Shown here: in pieces, positions 24,471-36,337 of the stretch
How the letters are laid out: every line of letters begins with the position of its first letter
Position numbering within the stretch: position 1 is the first letter of the stretch
Made by a program: the position numbers and the translations under genes
Assembly: GCA_013397115.1 (NCBI GenBank)
Contig: VWZW01000843.1
Coordinates: forward strand, 1 to 64,000
Direction of reading: 5' to 3'
Length of the DNA stretch: 64,000 bases
DNA from: Edolisoma coerulescens
Taxonomy: Eukaryota > Chordata > Aves > Passeriformes > Campephagidae
Notes under the pieces: generated by a model
The model's input: the letters and a program-made list of their open reading frames with translations, nothing else
The model's database searches: none
What the model was told of the DNA's origin: nothing

Positions 24471-27400
24471 AAATGTAAGAAAAATAACATCATGGCTGAA
24501 AGTTCAAATCATTTCCATCACAGACAAATGCCAAGAAGCAATAAGGAAATACCATTGTTTTGTTGTACAAATGCTCATTACTTTAAAATACAAAATTGAC
24601 CATGAGCACCAATGGAGCTGCCGCTTCTGTTTCTCAGGCAGCCAGTCTGTTTCCAGCTTCTGTTTTTTCCCTCCTGCTACTGTGTCCCAGTGGCAGGGGC
24701 CAGCCAGGCTCAGCATCTGAAACGATGAGCAGGATAACTGAGAGCAAGGCACTGGTTATTCCTGTTGCCAGGAGGTCCAGGGATGCTGCAGGTGGGGACA
24801 TCAGGGATGTTATACTGATATATCAGGGAAATATAAAAGCTGGGGAAGAACGCTCAAATTTGAGAAGCATCTTCTGGTGAAAAAGTCTAAGTTTTAGTCT
24901 ATTTTGATTACCCAAGAAAAGGATAAGGGGTTATTTTATTAGTGTAACAGAATTTAAATGCTTCATCTCTTAGAAAAAGATGCACGATTCAGTGGTTGGA
25001 AACCAGAGCCAAACAAACTCAGTCTAGAAACTCTTTCTTTTCAACAAAGAGGATAAATAATAATTGATCCTTCACTTGCAGCTTTTAAAACATGAAAGAA
25101 TGTGTCATAAAATAATATGCTATGGTTCAAACAGAAGTTTAGGCTGGAAGGCAAAATCATTGTACAATGAGTTGAGAGACTCTGTAGATCACATAAGGCC
25201 CTTCTACGCCTACTTTATTATTTTGGGTTTTTTTTCCAGGCCTTGGAACTCCCTGGGAAATCTGCTACTATCCTTCTTGGTTATTGTTCTCCTTTTCTGA
25301 AACCATGGCATGACATGGAAAAAATGCGAAGACAAATGATATACACTTAGTGCTTAGGCAGTTTTTCAATCCTGAATTTTCAGACCTACATAGATTACTC
25401 AAAGGACTTATACTGATTTTAGGAATTTTTTCTAAAAATATGGAAATGACTACTTGTACTAGCATTTTTTACTCTAGCCATGAATTAGCTATAATTATAA
25501 AGATTTCTGCATATTTTAACATCACCATTTTTTAACATTGTAAAACCTTATTTTAAGACTACTTCATGCAATGATTTCAAGTTACTCCTAAACTGTAGTG
25601 CAATTATATTATAACTAGACTTTGCCTGTACATCCCTGAGCACACCAGTTCTACAAGTTGGGGGTTGTCTCTATGACTGAGTTACTTTCTGACCAGCTAG
25701 TGTATTTTTAGACCCCAGGTACCCTCAGTTGAGTTTATGTTGTAATAACAGTGTAATGTGCTAACCAGAGTATACCAATCAGTACTTGTAGATAACATGG
25801 AACTATAATAATTTTACCATAATTGCTGTGTGATTATAATGTAATTCATGTCTGATTACAAAATAAAACCTACTTACTTTGCCATTAATGTTTTAGCTAT
25901 ATTTACCTATCTCTAATAGATTTTAGCTGTAAGGGAGTGGTTAAAGTAGAACTGATTTTCTCCAGGAAATAACCCTGATTCCCAAATGGTCATTTGAAAG
26001 GAAGAGTCCTTTTGCTCCATTATTCCATGAAGCAGTTAGCTCATTTTCCGTGGTCCAGGAGACACATTACATGGTCAGGACAGGCTACCAAGAGCGCATG
26101 TACCAATGGTCTCAATATGGTCAGGATTCACCCTAGGCAGGAAAGATCCTAAGTCCTGAGCCAGATAAAACTCCCCTTTGGTGTAAAAAAAAAAGGCTGC
26201 AGAAATACAAGAATCTCTTTGGAGGCTTTTGCAAGTGATGGCATGGAAGAAAATTACAGAGGAAATGTGATGTTTTCTATGGTAAGCCTCCAATGCTTTT
26301 TATTTGACTGTTGAGTTGGCATCTCCCCGGTGCTGGCTGAGACAGCTGCAAGGCTAAGGACTGCTCTGATACCATGTCCACCCAGAAGCTCTTATGTTGA
26401 GGATAAATGCATCCAACCAAACCAAAGACAACAGAGCACATTTGCTGCACTGCACACCACAGAGGACTACTGGTGCTTCAGCAGTGGGTTGCCTGCCCTT
26501 ACGTTATGAGAACATCCATGTCAAAAATTTGACATCCATTTTTAGTGACCCAAAACTGCAAGTTCTTCTGTAATTAAGTAAAAATTATTTTAGAAAATTG
26601 ATTTTTGAGTCAGCTTCTCCTCCTCCCCGTCTCACATCACTACCACAATTTATTCCCATTCACTTTTCCCATTCTTAACACCTTATCTTGCTTGTCATAA
26701 ATATAGTTTATATAAAAATCAGTACATTGCAGGCAGAAGTAGCATGGAGAATAATTTCTGTAGGCCCTAAACTACAGACTCATGCTGACATTAGTTACCT
26801 CCTTTGAGACTTACGTGTTTTCTTTCCTAGATAAATTCATGTAATAATACCTCACACTCAAAGTCCTCTTAGAGATTAGATTTTGTAAGTAGTTCTTCCT
26901 TTTTTTTAAATTGAAGTTTTTTTCCATTTACTTCTGGCTTGGCTCTAGGGGCTATTTTGGAGTAAAACACAAGACCTTCTATTTCCTTTGGATGCAGTGT
27001 TTAAACAAGGATTTGGAAACCTCTAAACCACTCAGTAACTGAGCATGTGACATGGCATGCAAAAGGACTTTCTTTCAGCCTCTTGGGCCAGTTGGGAGCC
27101 CACGCAGGGAGTCACATGAAAGAAATGATCCTGACAGAGCAGCAGCAGCCAGGCAGAGCCCAAGGTGGCAGCCAGCACCAGGCAGAGACTCAATCCCACA
27201 GATATGGAGGAAACAGTAGGCACCAATTTCGTGACAGTAGAAAGTACTAATTCCATTTCAATTCCAACTGGAAATAGCCCCTGATTTAGCCTTTATAAGG
27301 ACACGTGCATGATAGAAAAATTCTGGGAGGGGAATTCAGTTCCAGTTACAACACCGCATCTCAGGTTTGTAATTTAGGAAACTGTCATAATTCCCATGGT

Positions 27401-27546
27401 GGCCCATGGAGGTCTATCAGCAATGCCACTGGAGGCTGGGGGTTGTCTCAACTGGCCAGCCAAGATGCATCCACCTAACATGAGCAGAGGCACTCCCGAC
27501 AGGAAGATGTCTACAGTCTGTGACATGAGATTAGTCCCATAGTTAA
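24471..27546. other. Unique non-coding DNA, no gene recognised
   Basis: A+T-rich sequence with only short open frames (up to 82 codons) and no familiar repeat. The stretch from 25550 to 25900 is especially rich in TAATTA-like and ATTATA words. A short A-run occurs near 26188. I see no splice-site/frame combination that would support an exon. Confidence 0.6.
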
Positions 27547-28560
27547 AATCACAGACTTGTAGAAAGGTTTAAGTTGGAAGAAATCTTAAAGATCACCTAG
27601 TCTCAACCCTCTGTCAATCATGTTAGCAAAATTTGCCTTTAGTGAAGCCATGTTGGCTGTAAGCAATCACTTCTGTATTTTCTGTTTGTCCTAGCATAGT
27701 TTTCAGGAGGATCCACACTATGATCTTACTGGACATAGAGGTGAGACTGACTGTTATGTAGTCCCTCAGATCTTCCTTTTTTCCTTTTATAAAAATGGGG
27801 ATTGTGTTCCCCCTTTTTCTGCCAGTGGGAACTTCACAAGACTGCCAAGAGTTCTCAAATATGATGGATAGTGGCTTAGCCAATTCATCTGCCAGTTCCC
27901 TTAGGACACACAAAAGTATCTCATCAGGTCCGATGGACTTGTGTACCTTTGGATTCGTTGGAAGGTCTCAAACCCGATCTTCCCCTACAGAGGGTGGTTC
28001 TCCATTCTCCCAGTGCCTTTGCCTTCTATGACTTAGCAGTGTGGCTGAAACGCATTTAGCGGTGAAATCTGAGGCAAAAAAGTCATAGAGTACCTCAGTC
28101 TTCCCCATATCCTTGGTAACCAGGTCTCCCGTTTCCTTCCAGAGAGAGACACCATATTTTCCCTGGTCATTCTTTAATACTAACACACCTATAGAAACTT
28201 TCCAGGTTGCCCTTGATGTCTCTAGCTCTACAAGAGCTTTTAGCTTTCCTGACCCAATCCTTGTCCACATAGATGATGTGTCTGTACTATGTCCAGGTTC
28301 CCTGTCCTTGATTCCACCTCTGTAGGCTTCCTTTTTCTGCTTGAGTATGTCCAGGATCTCCTTGTCCACCCATGCAGGCCTCCTGACATTTTTGCCTGAT
28401 TTCCTCCTTGCTAGGATGCATTGCTCCTGAGCTTGGAGGAGGTGATCCCTGAATACTTGAAACCTAAATTTTGATTTTCCTATTTGAGGAGCTGGGCCCA
28501 ATCCTGATGCTTTCATCCTCCCAGTTTGTCCACAGGAACCTCTACACAAGCATCATGAAA
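27547..28560 (-). mobile_element. CR1 LINE with internal deletion (ORF2 part joined to 3' tail)
   Basis: On the minus strand the element starts within ORF2 at about 28560, runs through the linker and the beginning of reverse transcriptase, and stops matching ORF2 just after SQHGFTKGKFC at about 27625. Within about 20 bp the sequence becomes the CR1 3' terminus: on the plus strand AATCACAGACTTGTAGAAAGG, then a GTTGGAAGAAATC / AAGATCACCTAGT segment. The catalytic palm, thumb and C-terminal part of ORF2 and most of the 3' UTR are therefore missing. CR1 copies are normally only 5'-truncated; loss of the middle with both sides kept points to a deletion after insertion, a template jump during insertion, or a deleted source copy. 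The 5' boundary is approximate. Confidence 0.85.
27623..28549 (-). pseudogene. CR1 ORF2 remnant (linker and N-terminal reverse transcriptase)
   Basis: One reading frame runs from 28549 down to the stop at 27623-27625, interrupted by a single in-frame TGA at 27968-27970. The upstream part (~193 codons) contains FRDHLLQAQEQC, RRPAWVDKEILDILKQKKE and KETGDLVTKDMGKTEVLYDF, all typical of the region between endonuclease and reverse transcriptase in CR1 ORF2. The downstream part (~96 codons) contains VLRELADELAKPLSIIFE, SWQSCEVPTGRKRG and SQHGFTKGKFC from the first reverse transcriptase blocks. At the internal stop the family usually has arginine, so a CGA-to-TGA (CpG decay) change is a plausible cause. 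The middle linker (around the KDREPGHSTD stretch) is poorly matched. The YADD/FADD active site is absent, so no active enzyme can result. Confidence 0.85.
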
Positions 28561-31500
28561 GGGCACTCTAGTAAATTCCTAAATCCAGTTCAAAACTGAC
28601 ACTGAAAACACATACTAAAAAACTGTTCCATAACAGCAACTGTCTTTTATCCAGATTATTCAGCAGTAAGCAGTATTTATAGTAAAGCTCCTGATTTATT
28701 TGTAATGTTTATACAAAATGTCAGAACAAATTACTTACATCCAATACAAACTCTGCTTTACAATTCCATCCATTTTGTTAGGTTTTTAATACTGGTCCTA
28801 ATTTGCATCTTTATGTTAAAACATGAAAATAGAGCTGCTTTCCTTGAACACCCTCATTTTTCATTAACATCAATAGGAATGTCTCATGTAAAAGGAATGC
28901 TAGATCAGAAAGTGGTGGCTACTGTAAGAGCAAGCTAAAAAATGGCGTGTCAAAGGGAACGGTGTTCTCCAGTGCTTTACAAGGAATATCCTTTTTAAAT
29001 CAGGAAATATTGTGCATAAAGCTTAGCAAATATTATGAGCTTCATTTTAGATTCCCCAGCTACAGTTTTCTGTGGGTCCCACACTGATTTCAAGAAATAT
29101 TTCACAGTCCTAGAGTGAGTTGAAAAGGAACCCTTAATTTTCTACAAACCTTCAGAAAAAATGGCTGAAGTCAGTGTAAAGAAAAGGGCGTCCACTTACA
29201 GCAATTACCTTTTAAGAACAAAACTCTGGGTATCTCTGTTTTGGTTAACATGGCAAACCAAGGGAAACTTAGTTCATGTGTATAAATTATTCTGACAGTG
29301 GTATCTTAAAGATCGAACACAGCATACATCAACATATCTCTTTAGAATAAACGCTTCTAAAATTAAGCTTTAAAACATTTATGAGTGTACACAGAACAAG
29401 TTTTCTGCTTCTACAGATGATATTCACCATCATTTCCTTTTGATCCATCCTCAATATTAGCCCCCTCAGCCGTATGTACAAATGGCAGTGTTTCTCCCCA
29501 GAACAGTTAGAAAGATTGTAATGACATTGAATATGATCTGGTTACAATATTGAATAGCATTAAAGTAACTAAACAAAAGCCCAAAACAACAGAAAAACAG
29601 ATCACACTGTAATTAATGTTGTAAACCAAAGGTGTTTCTGTCAGTCCCAGCACAATACCGTACTAGTCATTTCTGTCTCCTTTTGTTAAAAAGGTTACAT
29701 TCCTTCACTAAAAATTTGCATTTTATTCCTGATTACATTATGTATTCTCACTGAGAAAGTGCAGAGGACATGAGTATTTAAGTATGCGAATCAGACAAGA
29801 CTGCAACGTTGCCAATTTTTCAGTCTATTTTTTCACCAGTTCACCGGAGGTTCACATATTGCTTCCTTACCACTAATAGGAGTTATTTGCCATGTGCATC
29901 TCATGCACTCATTGTGGAAAACTGTAAGGCACTTTGTTGGTTGTTTGCATTTACAATGTAAGAACATGTTTCTGCACCAGCGATTTCCGTGGATGCATTG
30001 CTTCTGATGCGAACAGGAGCTCCCATCATGGAGGATGTTTCCTCTTCTTCTTTAGACAGGGTGGCAAATCCATTTCAGACATTGCCAGATGGGAAACAGT
30101 ATGCTAATTAACCAAGCATCTGATACTGTTCTTAATAAATATTTTAGTACTCTTCCTATATATTGCCACGAAGATGCTTTAAATGTGGGTCTAAGGTAAT
30201 AAAAACATAGAAGTCAGTAATAGGTGTAGAACAGTACAGACCCACAATTGAGACCTGCATCATGCAGTAGCAAACAGGAGATATTTCTGTGCCAGTTAAT
30301 CTGTTAAAAGTGCAGAACCACATAGATGGATAAAAAGCTGAACACATAGGAATAGCAAGTGACCTTTTTGATGACACAAAGCCTGAAAATTGTCTGATGA
30401 AAAGGCAAATAAAGGCAAAACCTCAGTGTAAAAATATTTGTTGTGTCAAGCAACATCAAAATCTGGCTCAGAAACAGCTGAGCTCTCACTGTTGCCTTCA
30501 GTGGCTTTGAGATAAATGATTCTAGAAATGCCCCAGTGTCTAGAGACCCAGTTCATTTTCAAGCAGCAGCAAACAGGTGGGCTGACACAGTGGAGTGAGC
30601 TCATGGAGATCTCTATTCTCACATTTACAAGAGATTATTCAAAATACAGAAGAGGAAAATTTTGGATATCCGGTGTCCTTGTCTGTCTATCCTGAATTAT
30701 CTTTATTTGCACAATTTATTGTGTTAATATTTATACCCTTGTGTGAAAATCTGAAGGATAGCATATTAATGTGTTTTTCAGAAGCTGCACTTTTTTACCA
30801 GGGAAACTGGAAAATTTTAATCCAAGTGTGTAATAAACTCACATTTTTTTGCAGCCCATATTCCTCTTAGATAACCATAAAACCTTTTTCAGAGGCTATG
30901 CTCCAATAAAATTGCAGATTTATGCTTTGATTTAAAAACAAGCAAACAAGAATTTATGTTTTCCATTGAATGAGGAAAATATTATATTACTGTTTTAGCT
31001 CTCCTTTTGCTGTACTATCTAAAGCAACAGTGATGATGTATGGAGTAATTTAGGAGGAAAAAACTCTTTGCAATATATCTCAAGAAAGCACAGTGAAAGA
31101 ACACACCATAGGAGGAGGATGAATCCTCAGCCAGCCATCCCCAAGTTCTCTCAAAAGGACATCACAGACCTAACCCACAAGCAGGAGCGCTGCGAGGAAC
31201 ACTCCGTAAGGCAGGGCACGGCCCTGTTACTATAAAATAATGTGGCTGCTTGGTGGGATTAGGCTATTTTGTGAGTGTGAATGGGTGTTAGCACGAATCC
31301 TGGTGTCTGTGCTCTCTTAAGCATAGAGTCTTGGCCCAGAGCAGCCAGCTTGGTGCCTGGGGAAGTGTTTCCACAAGGCCCTTCCGGGTACCATGGGTTT
31401 TGCAATGCTGTCCTCGGGTGTTTAAGCAAGCAGCCAGGAAGGAAGGGCCTGGGAACAGCTTTTGAAGGGATGTAATTTCCATTGGCATGTTCATTTAGCT

Positions 31501-34500
31501 TCTGTTTAAACCAATGAACTTAACGAATATGTCATCATAATGCTTAAATGACTAATTAAATTAAACCTAGGGTAGTTCGTAATAGTAAGCTAATCAGAAG
31601 CACATGTTTGGAGGTCAAATAGTTCTACTACCATCTTATCTATTGTCAGCACCTAATAGAAGCAAGCTCCTAAATAAGGCACAAGTGATGGTTAATTTAA
31701 CCCTGAGGGAAACATACTAAAAAAACTACGTGTAGTGTATCTTCATGAGTGAAGGGGAAAAAAAATTGAAAACAGAAAAAAAGATCAAAAATACTGTGGA
31801 ATCAGAAGGGGCAAGTAAATAATTTAGGGTTGAAGAAACCTAGAGCTGTGTAAGGCTGATGTGCAGCGCAAGAAACAAGCTTGGGTAGAGGGTACCAGTT
31901 TGGTGCAAGGCACCTTGTTCAGCCATTCCCCATCTGACTTGTGGCAAACTGGCCGCACCTCCCCAGGAACACGGGACTCCAACAGATGGCAGATGTTCAA
32001 ACATGAGCCATGAAAATCCTGCTAAAGAGCACTGTTCTACAGAAACCTTGGAAAGTGAAGTTCAGAAGGCTTTCCAGTAGATCAGAGAAGAGATGGTGAC
32101 ATTTCACCTCTAACAAGGGCTGAGTTGCTGTGCCTGGGATCCCCTCCACAGGTACCCTTCCCTTCCTGCTCTGAGGCTTCTGGCAAGTACTACAGGGTGG
32201 GGTTTAATCACATAATTTGGGCCATTAAAAAAAAAAAAAAAGAGGATTTAATCCTCTGTTTCTCTAGCTAGTGATTGGAATTGGTAGCTTTGGGAGAAAA
32301 CCCTCCTCCTGACAACCCTGTTATACAACGTGACAAAGTACTTGCTGAGGTTTCCTTCTTGATCTCTTCTCAGATCATTGAGGGAGTCTAGGTGAACAGC
32401 TTGTGCAAGAGGCCTTATTTTTAGATTAAAAAAGTTATATGAAACGAATCCTGCTTTCAGCTTTTCCTTTCATTTCTGGAAACTACCACTATGTCAGATT
32501 AAGACTGGCGGCTTCCCCTCCTGGAAAAGCACTGTGAAGGACTGCCTTTACTGAATCACACTTGATTTGATGTTTCTTGTGTTTCTGTGTTTGAAATAAT
32601 TTCCTACATGTAATTATACACTTAAGCAGTATTTATGTGCGTAAAACAGCTACACAGTTTTCCTGTTTTCCAAAAGAGATTGGCTTGCTCTACGAACATT
32701 TTGCCTTACTACTGTGTTTTTGGACTAGATATTGCTACTTGGGATACAAGTAAGGGTAAGAGACTACTAATTGTGCTTTTAAATGAATTGTGCAAAATGG
32801 TCCCACATGAAGCCACACATTTATGCAGACAAAAAATGTGTTTACACTGTACAGAAGTGTAATTATATTGAACCCGCACATGTGTAATAAAAAAAAAATT
32901 GGAAATTGACACTGCTTTAATAATGTGCCAAATATTAGATGATGCTTTTTTAATTCAGATTCGCAGTAAATCTTCTGAATTTTAAACAATCTGTCTACTG
33001 CCATGACACCAGTGTCTCATTCATCTTCTTCCTGACAAAAATCTGCCTCTGTCAGATTTTGAGTGAGTGTAACATTTAAGAAGAAGTTCAATGATAGCCA
33101 AATCCTCCTGCACTCATACAGCTAAAACCCAACTGCAAATTGCAAGCGGTTAGAGACTGCGAGAGAATGGTCTCCTGCCTTTGTTAAACCCTCCATTTCA
33201 GGGTTTAACAGCACAGTTCTGGAGACTGCAAGGAATAGTCCTGCTTCAGTATGACTCATTCAATTTTTTGGTAGTGTATGTGTGTTTCCCACTTAATAAC
33301 TCAATGTGATAGAGTATACAACCCCACGACCTCCAACAAAATTGCGAGGACATAAAGGAGAATGGAGCTTAGGCTGTAATAGTGGTTGTCTAAAAGCCTT
33401 TGTGAATTAGGCTGCAAACAGCCACAGAGCGATTCAAACTTAACAGCTTTTAGGATTTTACTCACTGCAGATCTTCAGCAGCCTTGTTTCCCATGCAGCC
33501 AATGGAGGCTCACAGCACTTCCAGGCTGGACTGCCATAGTGCCCTGAAGAGAGGTGACAGGTCTTAAAATGATGCCACATTGTTTAAGATGTAAAATGTC
33601 CTGGATCCTTAATTTTTTCAAACATGGTAGTCTGAATTACGGCACTTGAAGGAGCGTGCAGCAGGAGATAGACCCTTGCAGACCCCAGAAACAGCCTTTT
33701 CCTTCTGGAGTGGGATGGTGATGGAGCATTTACCCCAGGATTTGCTCAGCTGGCACAAGTCTTATACAAGGTACAGCGTCCCAAACCCAACAGGCTCCAG
33801 CACGTACATGGCAGGAAGTGTGACATCTTTAAGGACCCAGAAATAGGACTGGCCCCACGTGCTCTGGAGGAAAATTAAGTGCAGATGCTGGGACTCAGCC
33901 CACGGGCCTTCGTCAGAGCTGGTTGGTTTAAATGTGCTTCCAGCCCCCAAAGTCAGGAAAGATGGTTTCATCCCAGCCCTGTGGGAATGGGTGTGTTCCG
34001 ACTTCTCCACAGCTAATAAACATCAAGAGGTTGCTTGTAGGAGGAGGCTGTTTCTTCAGAGAGATTTGAGGCCAACCCTGTGCAGCTGGGAGAGGGCAAC
34101 AGCTGTGTTCTGCTGTGAATTGAAAGGAAATGTCTTCTTTTTATGCCAGGCCAGGGATTAAATGTGCTCTGTACTAGAATGGCACTGCTGAGGGCATTAT
34201 CCTGGCGGACTGGAAGCAAAACCTGCTGGCACATGGGCCTCTAAGCTGAGACCCATGCACTTTGCATCCTTGCAGGCGCCCAGCATTCAGTCCTAGTGCA
34301 TGTAGGAGCTGAGAGGAGTCCCCTTTCGTGCCGATGTGTGGTGGCTTCAAAGAAGCCCTGTGTATAAAGTACTAGATGTTTGTGGTCAAGGTAAGCGAAA
34401 TTGGAGGTGCTATTTTAGTCACCCTGCTGCACTTCTGATCAACAGAACTCACAGTCATAGCAAATCCCTTCCACATCACAACTTAATGTGGTTGACAAGA

Positions 34501-35600
34501 CGTATCTGTCAAATAAGCAAATTATCCATTTTTATTCGAAACACCTTCATACCAGGCTACGCAAATATTTGTAGCAATTGAACATCTGTCTGTGAGCCTT
34601 CAAGGTGCTTCACCACAGAGCCAACTCAATGGCCATTGTGCAAAGGAATTGAGGAGTAATGCCATCAGGTGTAACCAGCCTCAGCCATCTGGTCTTTGGT
34701 TTGGGGGTGCTTTTCCAGAACTGGCTCTAAGTCCTGTTCTGTTAGGTTTGGTCCCTTCCTCCTCCCAATGGTTTTATCCAACAATTAATGGAAAAGTGCA
34801 ATGAAACTACTCTTGGGTGCAACCCAGAGCCCAGAGTCCCCATTTTGCTGGGGTAAGAGAGTGGTTCTTGCTTGAAATCTTGCTCATAGACCATTAATTT
34901 TTTCTTTTACAATTGTACAGTTTCAACTGGCAGAGATAAAGGAACCTATAAACCTGTCTTCCCCTTTCTCCAGCCTTTTTTCCCCATTCATCTTGTCTAA
35001 GCCATGATGAGTAGCACTATCTCTTAAAAATCAGGAGCAATGGGTTTAAACCTTCCTTACACTGAAGTAGGCATGACTTGCAGAGGATATTACTATTTTG
35101 GAGTAAGAAAAGCCACAGTTACTACTATGTTTTGTAGTGTCAGTTCTTACATTGCCAGTCAGCATTGACATGATAAATGGCTCCATTTGTTGAGAATGAA
35201 CAACGTTTTACATGGGTCTAATACAAAGAGAGATATATCCTGTTCAGGCTGAAATACAGATTTTTCTACAGTGCATCAAGCTGCCAAGTTTGAAGCAGCA
35301 GACACTTCAAATATACATAAAATTCTATGAAACAGAGTTATAGGACAGCTTTTTCCAGACCTCTAGTGCCTTAACCTGGAAATGTGAGGTTTCAGACTTC
35401 CCTTCACCCACACCAATCTTTTAAGGAGCTTACTGTTCTAAATTTATTTATTCTGCTTCTTGGTATAAATACCTGCTCTCTGTAACCTGAATGTTCACAT
35501 CCTCCTTGACTTCCTATGACACTGAATTTCACAGATCATTATGCAAAAAGACATTTCCTTTTTGCTCAGACTCTTTCACTCAGTTTAAAATGTCTACAAT
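28561..35600. other. Unique non-coding DNA, no gene recognised
   Basis: Long A+T-rich interval with short frames only (largest 100 codons at 33859-34161, overlapped by minus-strand frames). No repeat family was recognised. The segment 31480-31710 is rich in homeodomain-like ATTA/TAAT words and lacks repeats. A 15-base A-run followed by a 17 bp palindrome lies at 32227-32257. The stretch 33640-34260 is somewhat richer in G+C, without identifiable coding content. Confidence 0.6.
32227..32257. repeat. A15 run followed by 17 bp palindrome
   Basis: Fifteen A (32227-32241) run into AGAGGATT-T-AATCCTCT (32241-32257), two perfect 8 bp arms around one central T. No retroposed body was recognised upstream of the A-run. 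It may form a small hairpin, but it is within what chance can produce in 64 kb. Confidence 0.7.
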
Positions 35601-35710
35601 AAATCACAGAATGTCCCAAGTTGAAAGGGACCCTCAGGATCACCAAAGTCCGACTCCTGGCCTTGCACAGGACAACTCCAAGAATTACGCCGTGCACCTG
35701 AGAGCATTTC
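35601..35710 (-). mobile_element. CR1 LINE, short 3' tail
   Basis: On the plus strand the fragment reads AATCACAGAATGTCCCAAGT, GAAAGGGACCCTCAGGATCA, CCTTGCACAGGACAACTCCA and CCTGAGAGCATT, the reverse complement of a CR1 3' end. The tail AATCACAGAAT marks the 3' end near 35601. The same subfamily features (short 'gcagggccagga' and 'gatccttgtgggtccc' words) appear in the plus-strand copy at 48613-49107, so the two probably belong to one subfamily. Only about 110 bp is kept and there is no coding content. Confidence 0.88.
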
Positions 35711-36320
35711 ATCTCACATAGTATTTGTATATGTTGGCTGGTATGCACAAAATTTCTCAGTGGGGGTGGAAAGCATGGAAAATCCAATAACAAACACACT
35801 TTGAAAGTCAAGATTGTTTGAAACTGATAGATTTCTCACCACAAATACTATTATGTCAACAGCCATACCTTTTGCCAGCTTTAATTTGTCTCAGTCTATT
35901 GATCGTCCCTTGTGGAATGTTCCTGCATCACTCCTCTATGGTTACAGAAAGAGGAAGGATCACTGCCACCTATGGCTGCAACTGACACAGCCTTGCTGAA
36001 ATCAATGGCATGACCTGCCATCTGAAGTCATTAATGTGACATTACAGCTATAAAGTCTGGGCCAGGTTTGGCTTGCAGGCAGGTGTACATGCCAAAGAAT
36101 TTCATTAACATCAGTAACACTGGACTGATCGAAAAGGCCTTGGCAGAACCACTCTCCTTGCTCGCAGCTGAGCCACGAGCTTGCCTTGCGCATGCATTTG
36201 TGCTTGCTTAGGCAGCTTTGGTCTCCACATGTACTCCAGGCAGAGTAGTCAGAGCTGAAGTTAGATAGCTCTCTTATCAGTTTTCTCCCTCTTTTACTAG
36301 ACTAATGACCTGGACTGATT

Positions 36321-36337
36321 CCCCCCGCTAGGGGGGG
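36321..36337. repeat. C6-GCTA-G7 inverted repeat
   Basis: Six C, the spacer GCTA and seven G form a perfect G:C stem of six pairs with a four-base loop. Each arm is also a homopolymer run. It stands out because flanking DNA has no other G or C runs of this length. Confidence 0.75.
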
